A program made the position numbers and the translations under genes. Shown here piece by piece: positions 16,159-23,199 of a DNA stretch of 37,863 nucleotides; position 1 is the stretch's first letter, and every line of letters starts with the position of its first letter. Below the pieces are notes generated by a model, which was not told the origin of the DNA, did no database searches, and saw only the letters and a list, made by a program, of their open reading frames with translations. This DNA comes from an uncultured Flammeovirgaceae bacterium. Lineage in GTDB: Bacteria; Bacteroidota; Bacteroidia; Cytophagales; Cyclobacteriaceae. Where the stretch lies: positions 1 to 37,863 of the forward strand of contig CAKZYA010000053.1 of assembly GCA_937883755.1 (NCBI GenBank), written 5' to 3'.

Positions 16159-17325
16159 GGTGAGAATATCGCGGTTGCTGGTGAGCATACGCTTGGTGCG
16201 GAGGTAGCGGTTTAAGTTGAATTCATCGTAGTGTTTCGATTCGGGATCGATACTACTGATTTTTACGTGGGCTTCCAGACCAGGCGAGTGAATAAATTCA
16301 TCGTTACCAATCCACATACCTACGTGGGTGACTCGTTCGCGAGTACTGTCGGTAGCCGCTCGTCCGAAGAAGAGTAAATCGCCGGGACGAAGACTTTTGA
16401 AGTTTTTATCTTCGTCTACTAGCTCTCCAGCGTGTACTTGCTGAGAAGCATCGCGCGGAAGCACCTTACCATTCATAAAGTAAATGGTTTTGGTATAGCC
16501 GCTACAATCTACTCCCTTAGCCGAAGTACCACCCCATAAATAAGGTACGCCCATCAGTTGGAAAGCGGTTTCTACTACCGACTCCTCCGTAGCTTTGACC
16601 TCGGCGAGCCAGTCATCCAACATAACCGCTTCATTTCGTTTCACGTAGGCTTCCCGCCCGTCGGGTAGTTCCACCCAGAAGACGCCTTGGTTTTCGTCCT
16701 TTACCTCCATGATGTTGCCCATTACCAGATCAGAAACGGTATGCTCCATGTTTTCATCCAGATAGGCAAAACCGTAGGGGTTGGTGTAAATGATTTTGTC
16801 GGCATCTTGCCAAGTCTGAAAAGTATCGGCATTCATCGGCTGGAAGCTACCCTGCATCCAACTGATGTACTTATCGGGAGTCTGCACTAAGTGCCAATCA
16901 CCTTGCTTTTTTAGTACCCTGAGTGGCGTACCCATGGTTGCCTGAGTTGCCAATTCACCCGAATGTTTGGGCTGGGAACGGATATTGGCGACCGAAATAG
17001 AAACTACTCCCAAAGTATCATCGCCTAGTGACGCTTCAGGAAGCATTTGAATACTATCTTGATAAGCAATGCCAGCACTACTCAAAGCGGCTAGTAATTG
17101 CTGTTTAGCCGTAGGCTGATCGGTTTCACCTCTTAAAACAAGCGTATCGCCTTTTTCCACTGGCTCAATGGCAAACAACGCTACTCGTTTATCCGGAGCG
17201 TACTCAGTCTTAACGCTGTCGATAATTGGCAGGGTACGTTCGCTCAGAGATGGCCCAGGTTCAGAACAGGCGGCTACCATGCCAATAAGAATTAGATAAC
17301 TACATAACCTCATTGTCTTTATCAT
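16135..17325 (-). CDS. NlpC/P60 peptidoglycan endopeptidase lipoprotein with SH3 domains
   Basis: This 396-residue protein is exported and lipid-anchored: the signal ends with lipobox VAAC (Cys about 20). Two bacterial SH3-like regions (about 110-175 and 190-245) precede a C-terminal NlpC/P60 domain. The catalytic triad is visible as Cys274 in GVDCSGYT, His334 in THVGMWIG and His346 in FIHSPG. Such enzymes cut gamma-D-Glu-diaminopimelate bonds in peptidoglycan stems. The LRPGDLLFFGR signature supports the family. The start is ATG 17325, and ATG 17313 is an equally acceptable alternative. Both overlap the 3' end of the beta-lactamase-like gene, so translation is likely coupled. The 3' end overlaps the convergent NUDIX gene by 24 bp. 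Confidence 0.94.
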   Translation of the reverse strand: MIKTMRLCSYLILIGMVAACSEPGPSLSERTLPIIDSVKTEYAPDKRVALFAIEPVEKGDTLVLRGETDQPTAKQQLLAALSSAGIAYQDSIQMLPEASLGDDTLGVVSISVANIRSQPKHSGELATQATMGTPLRVLKKQGDWHLVQTPDKYISWMQGSFQPMNADTFQTWQDADKIIYTNPYGFAYLDENMEHTVSDLVMGNIMEVKDENQGVFWVELPDGREAYVKRNEAVMLDDWLAEVKATEESVVETAFQLMGVPYLWGGTSAKGVDCSGYTKTIYFMNGKVLPRDASQQVHAGELVDEDKNFKSLRPGDLLFFGRAATDSTRERVTHVGMWIGNDEFIHSPGLEAHVKISSIDPESKHYDEFNLNRYLRTKRMLTSNRDILTLKDVKLF

Positions 17326-18616
17326 ACGTCGATTGGTATTTACTTAAATCGGGAAGGTGAGGTCGTTCGCGAGCTAGTTCGTATTCGAAAATGGCGCGAC
17401 CTAAATCGGCCAGAAATGGAATTCCCACTTCGCCGTATTCGTAAACACCGTCGTTCAGAATCTGGTTCTCGTTCACGTAAATTACCGCCGTCAGCAAAAA
17501 TTCAGTGTTGCTCTCAAAATCTACCACATAGGCATTATCGGTCAGGTAACCGTAGGCCATACCGATTTTGTTAAAGATGCGAATGTTCTTAGGCAAGGAC
17601 TCTTTTGTATCACCAAAGACGAAGAACTTAGCGTAGCTGTCGTAGTAATTTTCAGTAGTATCAGCCGCATAGTTGGGAAAGGTAGTTTCGGATGGTAACT
17701 GCGACATGTAGCAGTACAGAAACTGGTAGTCGTCTTCGGTAAGGTTGAACCGCTGGTCTTCAGGAACTGCATTAGGAAAGAGAACTGCTTTCAGCATATC
17801 CTGCAAGGTGCGTGCTGCAATGAAATTGTTAGTGGTAAAATCTTTAGGCTCGTTAATCAGCGAGTCGTTCCGCATAAATCCTACGCCCTTGCTTACATTT
17901 TGGGTTGGCACCAGAAAATCCCGACTGCTTTCCATTAGCTCTTGCTGGTACAGGATTTTAGCGTCATCGTAGAAAGAAACCGGATTGGTCATACGATTTT
18001 GTTCGGGAGTGTTGAAGATGGCTAATCGATGGATGATATGCAGTTGGTCGTAGCCCTTTTCGTGCAGTTTATCGTTCAGATACTCCTGCCCCAGAAATTC
18101 ATATAGCCGATTGAAAGCATCATTATCGCTGACTAAGAAAATCTTTTTGATATAGTGCGCTACCGACGGCATTCCACTTTCAGAAGTAGTGTCTTCGATC
18201 ACCCGCGTTTGCCCGTCCGAAGCACTATCAGTAAGCATAGTGGAGTATTTGGTCAGCCCGTCGACTTCCAGCTCGTTCAGCTTTTCCAGGGCCAAAAACG
18301 CCGCAGGCATTTTTACCGTGCTGGCCGGATAAAAATAATTATTAGTATCAATCCCGTAGTAGTGGGAGGTAAACGAAGGCTGATTGGCTGAGTCGCGATC
18401 AATCTGGGTATAAAAAATCTGCAACTCAAAGGTTTCGGGATGATTGATTACCGAATCGAGAATCGGGTTTTCCCGTTCGGTGAGTATCTGGTAGATCAGA
18501 TTTTCCGTATCCACGTACTGGGAGAGTGCTACTTTTTCCTCAGTAGTTTCGGAAGTTTCCGATGATTGGCAAGCAAACAATACTGCGCTGAGGTAAAAAA
18601 GTATCCAGTGTCTCAT
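17300..18616 (-). CDS. Class A beta-lactamase-like serine hydrolase lipoprotein
   Basis: The 438-residue exported lipoprotein (lipobox LFAC, Cys about 16) has the penicillin-recognising serine hydrolase fold of the beta-lactamase2 group. The nucleophile motif PASTVKM gives Ser99 and Lys102. The second motif SDN lies at residues 163-165. The third motif is KIG (350-352) in place of KTG. Normal class A enzymes are near 290 residues, so this longer, divergent member may be a D,D-peptidase-like or structural hydrolase rather than a resistance enzyme. The gene overlaps the NlpC/P60 lipoprotein by 26 bp, which suggests a joint role in peptidoglycan turnover. A 38-bp gap separates it from the upstream gene. 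Confidence 0.9.
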   Translation of the reverse strand: MRHWILFYLSAVLFACQSSETSETTEEKVALSQYVDTENLIYQILTERENPILDSVINHPETFELQIFYTQIDRDSANQPSFTSHYYGIDTNNYFYPASTVKMPAAFLALEKLNELEVDGLTKYSTMLTDSASDGQTRVIEDTTSESGMPSVAHYIKKIFLVSDNDAFNRLYEFLGQEYLNDKLHEKGYDQLHIIHRLAIFNTPEQNRMTNPVSFYDDAKILYQQELMESSRDFLVPTQNVSKGVGFMRNDSLINEPKDFTTNNFIAARTLQDMLKAVLFPNAVPEDQRFNLTEDDYQFLYCYMSQLPSETTFPNYAADTTENYYDSYAKFFVFGDTKESLPKNIRIFNKIGMAYGYLTDNAYVVDFESNTEFLLTAVIYVNENQILNDGVYEYGEVGIPFLADLGRAIFEYELARERPHLPDLSKYQSTYDKDNEVM

Positions 18617-18654
18617 AATGATTTACGGTGTTAATATGTATAAGTGCTTAGGTC

Positions 18655-19497
18655 TCAGGCCATCACCGAAACCATATCTAATACCTTTCTACCTAACCTT
18701 TTGTCACCTTTAATAGTAATCTGTTTAGTAACATCATCAGGTCTCAGACTTTTAGAGAAAAGCTTCCAAGAAATTTCAATGGGAATTTCAACGGATGCGG
18801 CTGGTTCTTGCTTCGGGTGTGAAGTCAGTAACCAAGCATCTGGTGCTTTGGTTAAAAACCAAGTTCCGCCTGCTTGGGACATAATACTTGATTTAATTAC
18901 TGTTCCTGTTTCCGCTTCGGTATCTCTAAATGTGTAAGGGAGTGCTTGAAAAAATGTGTTCATCACCGGATAGAAGAACTCTTTAGTTATAATCCCCTCT
19001 CGTCTAGTAGCATCTCTGATTTGCTGCTGGTGATGCCATTTCTCAGTGTACTCCCGGGCAGTGTGCATCCAGTTGTAGCTTGTTGATTCACCCGCCCAAT
19101 CTACCGGAAATATTGCTGTATTCCACGGGTCTAAAGAGGCGAAGTATTCGGAAGTTAACTCACCAGTTGCTTCCAATAGTAATACTAAGACCGATGGACT
19201 GATTCGTTTGGTTGCGTTAACCCAATCCGCATTAAGTTGATTAAGCCAACCTACCAAATCCTGATATTCCTGAATCTTGGGAGGGGTCTCACCGAAGTAC
19301 CGATCTCGTTGAATTGAAAGCGTGCGAAGATTACCATCTAACAAATGGCTAGCGACATCTTTCACTCGCCACTCCTTAGCCACAGTTTGCCTATTCCAAT
19401 CTTCCGACTCTAGAGACTTTAAAAGCTCAATCAGTTTATTATCCAAAGATTGGAAAAGTGATCGAGTATCTATCGGAATCTTGGATTGCTCCTCCAT
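18655..19497 (-). CDS. Maleylpyruvate isomerase / DinB-fold thiol-dependent family protein
   Basis: The 280-residue protein shows the mycothiol-dependent maleylpyruvate isomerase N-terminal (DinB-like four-helix) pattern. W34-N-x-x-T-V-A-K-E-W precedes VKDVASHLLDG with metal-ligand His51. The second metal site is EYTEKWHHQQQIRDA, with His155/His156. The C-terminal domain (about 190-280) resembles an SCP2-like or MDMPI_C region. Members use a low-molecular-weight thiol. Mycothiol is an actinobacterial thiol, so bacillithiol is a more plausible cofactor in Bacteroidota, which is inference. The substrate is unknown. It sits 23 bp downstream of lpd on the same strand and may be cotranscribed with it. 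Confidence 0.82.
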   Translation of the reverse strand: MEEQSKIPIDTRSLFQSLDNKLIELLKSLESEDWNRQTVAKEWRVKDVASHLLDGNLRTLSIQRDRYFGETPPKIQEYQDLVGWLNQLNADWVNATKRISPSVLVLLLEATGELTSEYFASLDPWNTAIFPVDWAGESTSYNWMHTAREYTEKWHHQQQIRDATRREGIITKEFFYPVMNTFFQALPYTFRDTEAETGTVIKSSIMSQAGGTWFLTKAPDAWLLTSHPKQEPAASVEIPIEISWKLFSKSLRPDDVTKQITIKGDKRLGRKVLDMVSVMA

Positions 19498-19520
19498 AGA
19501 ATTGATTCAACTTACCTCCG

Positions 19521-20924
19521 TTAGATGTGTAGGGCTCTATTTTCGGTAGCAGCTAAGCTGGCTTCTTTCATAGCCTCAGTAAAAGTGGGGTGAGCGTGCG
19601 ACATACGGGCGATGTCTTCCGCTGAGGCGCGGTATTCCATCGCAACAACGGCTTCGGCAATCATATCGGCGGCGCGGGGACCAATCATGTGTACTCCGAG
19701 TATCTCGTCGGTTTCAGCATCGGCTAGTACTTTTACCAGGCCGTCGGTATCCATACTGGCACGAGCTCGTCCGGAAGCTTTGAAGGGGAAAGAGCCGGAT
19801 TTGTACTTACGGTTCTGTTCCTTCAGTTGCTCTTCGGTGTAACCTACGCTGGCAACCTCGGGCCAGGTGTAAACTACACTTGGGATGAGTAGATAATTTA
19901 GATGGGGTTTTTGTCCGGCAAGTAGTTCGGCTACGTACACGCCTTCTTCTTCGGCTTTGTGAGCGAGCATAGGACCTTTATCAATCACATCGCCAATGGC
20001 GTAGATATTGTCTAGCTTGGTTTTCAGATGATCGTCTACCTCAATCTTGCCCTGCTTGTTTACTTCCAGGCCAATGTTCTCCAAACCCAGCCCTTCGGTG
20101 TAGGGACGACGACCAACGCTTACCAAGCAAATATCTCCCTTCACTTCTACCGTTTCGCCCTTGCTATCTTCGGCAGTAACCGTTACCTGACGGCTAGTGC
20201 TTTTTACTGAAGTTACTTTATGCTTCAATCGGAAATCAAAATCCAGCTTTTTCAGGACTTTGGTAAGCTCTTTAGAAAGCGTTTTGTCGATGAGCGGAGT
20301 AATCCGATCCATATACTCGAACACGGTAATTTTAGAACCTAGTCGGGCGTAAACCGAACCGAGTTCTAAACCAATGTACCCCCCGCCGATAATGATCATG
20401 TGTTTGGGCACTTTTTGTAATTCTAAGGCTTCAGTGCTAGTGATTACGCGCTTTTTATCGAGTTCAATAAAGGGTAAACTAGACGGCTTAGAACCCGTCG
20501 CGATAATCGTGTTTTTAGAAGTGAATGTTTCAGTTTTGCCGTCATCCTTCTTTACTTCAATGGTCGTTTTATCCTTGAAAGAACCCATCCCATGGTAGAC
20601 AGTAATTTTGTTCTTCTTCATCAAGAAATCAATTCCATCGGTTGTTTGCTTCACTACTCCGCGCTTACGCTCAATCATACGGGGTAGATCTACTTTCAGG
20701 TCTTTCAGGTTAATGCCGTGTTCCTCAAAGTGGGCTTGGGCATTGTGAAAGTGTTCAGTAGAATCTAGTAATGCTTTGGAGGGTATACAACCAACATTGA
20801 GGCAGGTGCCGCCTAGTTCGCTATACTTTTCTACAATAGCGGTTTTCATACCGAGCTGGGCGCAGCGAATCGCCGCAACGTACCCGCCGGGACCAGAACC
20901 AATAACGGTTACATCAAAATCCAT
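19521..20924 (-). CDS. lpd: Dihydrolipoyl dehydrogenase (E3)
   Basis: This 467-residue FAD flavoenzyme reoxidises dihydrolipoamide on the E2 arms of 2-oxoglutarate (and possibly pyruvate) dehydrogenase, passing electrons to NAD+. The FAD-binding GxGxxG is at residues 9-14. The redox disulphide is Cys41-Cys46 in GGTCLNVGC. The NAD-binding GGGYIGLELG is near residue 180. The second FAD motif with YAIGDV is near residue 310. The catalytic His445-Glu450 pair is in HAHPTFTE. Length and motifs are complete. It lies downstream of sucAB and a small NTF2-like gene. A strong TATCTTTG element 62 bp upstream suggests its own promoter as well. Confidence 0.98.
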   Translation of the reverse strand: MDFDVTVIGSGPGGYVAAIRCAQLGMKTAIVEKYSELGGTCLNVGCIPSKALLDSTEHFHNAQAHFEEHGINLKDLKVDLPRMIERKRGVVKQTTDGIDFLMKKNKITVYHGMGSFKDKTTIEVKKDDGKTETFTSKNTIIATGSKPSSLPFIELDKKRVITSTEALELQKVPKHMIIIGGGYIGLELGSVYARLGSKITVFEYMDRITPLIDKTLSKELTKVLKKLDFDFRLKHKVTSVKSTSRQVTVTAEDSKGETVEVKGDICLVSVGRRPYTEGLGLENIGLEVNKQGKIEVDDHLKTKLDNIYAIGDVIDKGPMLAHKAEEEGVYVAELLAGQKPHLNYLLIPSVVYTWPEVASVGYTEEQLKEQNRKYKSGSFPFKASGRARASMDTDGLVKVLADAETDEILGVHMIGPRAADMIAEAVVAMEYRASAEDIARMSHAHPTFTEAMKEASLAATENRALHI

Positions 20925-20985
20925 AAGTTTTTATTGGTGATTAATAGTTGTTGTCTGAATATAGTGCGTGTCTATACAAACAGGG

Positions 20986-20993
20986 CAAAGATA
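20986..20993 (-). promoter_or_regulatory. Promoter -7 element upstream of lpd
   Basis: On the minus strand the bases read TATCTTTG followed by CCC, an exact match to the Bacteroidota TAnnTTTG -7 consensus. It lies 62 bp before the lpd ATG in a 220-bp gap, giving a leader of about 55 nt. No convincing -33 TTG box at the usual spacing was seen. Confidence 0.6.
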
Positions 20994-21144
20994 ACAAACC
21001 CCACTATGAAAGCGAGACTTATTATCTGCTAATTCCCGTTTTCCTGATTGGGAACAAACAAAAGGGTAAGTAAATTTCATTAAAGGTGATACCGATAGCG
21101 AGTCACTTGGTGCTGATAAAAATGCCAACGAGTATTGTTACTAG

Positions 21145-21513
21145 TCAACTCTCATCCCGTAGCTTTACAATTTTATCTCCCTTGAAACTGAAAACAGATT
21201 TTCCTTGGAGTTGAATCGTATCACCTGCTTTCAAACCGTTAGGTAAATCCTGAGCAAGCACGCCGAAGTAGTCAATCGTTACCTCAGCCGTATTGTCAGT
21301 AATTTGAATGTGATTTATCGTCTGTTTTCGGCTTTTGAACAGTATAGTGGCTTGCTCAGCTTGGAGTTTAAATGCCTCTATTCCCTCCAATTCCATTGTT
21401 ACTTCTCCCTCAGAAACATTCTGGAAGACTATACTATCATCCAAATGCCTGACCATGCCGGAGACGTCAAAGTTATTATATGCTTCAACATAGTCGTTGA
21501 TAATTGCTTCCAT
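21145..21513 (-). CDS. Small NTF2/SnoaL-like protein
   Basis: The 122-residue protein has no signal peptide and is probably cytoplasmic. It shows the SnoaL-like fold: an N-terminal helix (IINDYVEAYNNFDVSGMVRHLDDS), the FQNVSEGEVT loop, a central helix (LEGIEAFKLQAEQATILF) and four C-terminal strands ending FKGDKIVKLRDES. These features match polyketide-cyclase-like or nuclear-transport-factor-2 family proteins. No active-site residues can be named. It lies between sucB (66 bp) and lpd (220 bp), an unusual location for such a gene. A TAGGTTTG promoter-like element 20 bp upstream of its ATG suggests independent expression. Any link with the dehydrogenase complex is a guess. Confidence 0.82.
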   Translation of the reverse strand: MEAIINDYVEAYNNFDVSGMVRHLDDSIVFQNVSEGEVTMELEGIEAFKLQAEQATILFKSRKQTINHIQITDNTAEVTIDYFGVLAQDLPNGLKAGDTIQLQGKSVFSFKGDKIVKLRDES

Positions 21514-21532
21514 AGAACTGTTATTGAACTAG

Positions 21533-21540
21533 CAAACCTA
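21533..21540 (-). promoter_or_regulatory. Candidate -7 element upstream of the small NTF2-like gene
   Basis: The minus strand reads TAGGTTTG, matching TAnnTTTG, 20 bp before the ATG at 21513. The position matches that of the sucA element. No clear -33 box is seen. Confidence 0.45.
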
Positions 21541-21579
21541 CTGCAAAAATGAGGAATACAGTTTTGGGTGTTCGTCTCA

Positions 21580-23187
21580 TTAGATTCCCAACAATAACCG
21601 ATTGGGGTCTTCAATCAGCTCCTTGATGCGATACAAGAAGCTTACTGATTCGCGACCATCTACAATGCGGTGGTCGTAAGATAAAGCTACGTACATCACT
21701 GGGCGGATAACCACTTCCCCGTTAATAGCCACCGGGCGTTGCACAATGTTGTGCATTCCCAGAATAGCTGATTGCGGTTGATTGATAATTGGAGTAGAGA
21801 GCATGGAGCCGAAGATACCACCATTGGTAATTGTGAACGTTCCTCCGGTCATCTCATCAATACTGAGTTTTCCGTCGCGAGCTTTTACTGCTAGGCGAAC
21901 TACTTCTTTCTCTACTTGGTCGAACGAAAGTTGCTCGGCATTACGAATGACAGGTACTACCAATCCTTTAGGAGAGGAAACCGCTATGGAGACATCACAA
22001 TAATCGTTGTAGACAATTTCGTCTTCGTCAATCATGGCGTTTACGGCGGGCCACTCCTGCAATGCCTGACAAGCGGCTTTGGTGAAGAACGACATAAAGC
22101 CTAAACCAACTTCGTACTTCTCCTTAAACATCTCCTTGTACTTCTTCCGCAAATCCATCACGGGTTTCATATCCACCTCGTTGAAGGTAGTGAGCATAGC
22201 CGTTTCGTTTTTGGCGGCCACCAGTCGACGCGAGATGGTTTTCCGGAGTGTAGTCATCTTTTCCCGCCGCTGCTGGCGTTCACCAGATATAGCCGGGGCA
22301 GTCGCAGATGAAGATTTTTCTTTAGGAGCTTCGGATGATTTAGAAGGCGTAGGGGCTGATTTCTTTGCTTCAATGGCGTCTTCCTTCGTAATCCGCCCGT
22401 CGCGCCCTGAACCTTGCACATCCTTCGGGTCAATTCCTTTTTCAGTCAGGATTTTGGCCGCGGCGGGGGAAGCATGACCGGTAGCGTAGGTCTGACCATT
22501 ACTAGGGGTGGGACTACTGCTGGTTTGATTGGTTGTTTCTTGCGAAGCAGAAGACGTCTCAGCAGGAGTATCTTGACTTGTGGGGACAGATTCACCAACC
22601 TCTATTTTACAAGCTAGTGCCCCTATTTCTAAGGTTTGTCCAGTCTCGGCTACAATCCGTAAAGTACCGGTAGCTTCAGCGGTCAGCTCAAACGTCGCTT
22701 TATCGGATTCAATCTCCGCAATTACCTCATCCATTGCTACGTGGTCACCATCACTCTTCAACCATTCTGAAATAGCCACTTCAGTAATGGATTCGCCTAC
22801 CGCCGGGATTTTCATTTCTACGATCTCGCCAGTAGCCGTTGCCACACCTGAAGGTGCTGGTGGAGTTTCTGCCCTTGCTTTACTTGCTGGTGGCTCGGGT
22901 GCAGAGGGCTGGTCTTTTGCAGCATTATCTTCTTCGCTTTTGCTAGGCTGATCGCCCGGCTCAATCTCACAAATAATTGTTCCAATTTCTAAGGTGTCGC
23001 CTTCACTTGCTCTCGTTTGTAACACTCCCGCGTGAGGGGCATTAAGTTCAAACGTCGCTTTATCGGATTCCAACTCTGCGATCACTTCGTCCATCTCCAC
23101 GTAATCCCCATCTTTCTTTACCCACTCGGCAATGGTTACCTCAGTAATGGATTCCCCTACTGTGGGTACTTTAATTTCCTGGCTCAT
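21580..23187 (-). CDS. sucB: Dihydrolipoyllysine succinyltransferase (E2 of 2-oxoglutarate dehydrogenase) with two lipoyl domains
   Basis: This 535-residue E2 subunit carries succinyl groups on lipoyl-lysine and transfers them to CoA in the TCA cycle. Two lipoyl domains are present: residues 1-76 with Lys43 in ESDKATF, and about 125-200 with Lys163 in an identical ESDKATF. A Pro/Ser/Glu-rich linker leads to a peripheral-subunit-binding domain (about 240-275, [15 protein letters not shown]). The acyltransferase core spans about 300-535, with the catalytic His506 in YDHRIVDG. E. coli SucB has only one lipoyl domain and about 400 residues, so the duplication explains the length. It begins 12 bp downstream of sucA, so the two are cotranscribed. 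Assignment as the 2-oxoglutarate, not pyruvate, E2 rests on the neighbour gene. Confidence 0.96.
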   Translation of the reverse strand: MSQEIKVPTVGESITEVTIAEWVKKDGDYVEMDEVIAELESDKATFELNAPHAGVLQTRASEGDTLEIGTIICEIEPGDQPSKSEEDNAAKDQPSAPEPPASKARAETPPAPSGVATATGEIVEMKIPAVGESITEVAISEWLKSDGDHVAMDEVIAEIESDKATFELTAEATGTLRIVAETGQTLEIGALACKIEVGESVPTSQDTPAETSSASQETTNQTSSSPTPSNGQTYATGHASPAAAKILTEKGIDPKDVQGSGRDGRITKEDAIEAKKSAPTPSKSSEAPKEKSSSATAPAISGERQQRREKMTTLRKTISRRLVAAKNETAMLTTFNEVDMKPVMDLRKKYKEMFKEKYEVGLGFMSFFTKAACQALQEWPAVNAMIDEDEIVYNDYCDVSIAVSSPKGLVVPVIRNAEQLSFDQVEKEVVRLAVKARDGKLSIDEMTGGTFTITNGGIFGSMLSTPIINQPQSAILGMHNIVQRPVAINGEVVIRPVMYVALSYDHRIVDGRESVSFLYRIKELIEDPNRLLLGI

Positions 23188-23199
23188 AGTAATTTTTTT

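Noticed and set aside
17300-18616. Beta-lactamase as an antibiotic-resistance gene
   Set aside because: The protein is far longer than class A enzymes, has an altered third motif and is coupled to a peptidoglycan endopeptidase; a resistance role is not supported.
20931-21128. 65-codon minus-strand open frame in the lpd upstream gap
   Set aside because: It covers the lpd promoter element and has no recognisable domain, signal peptide or family pattern.
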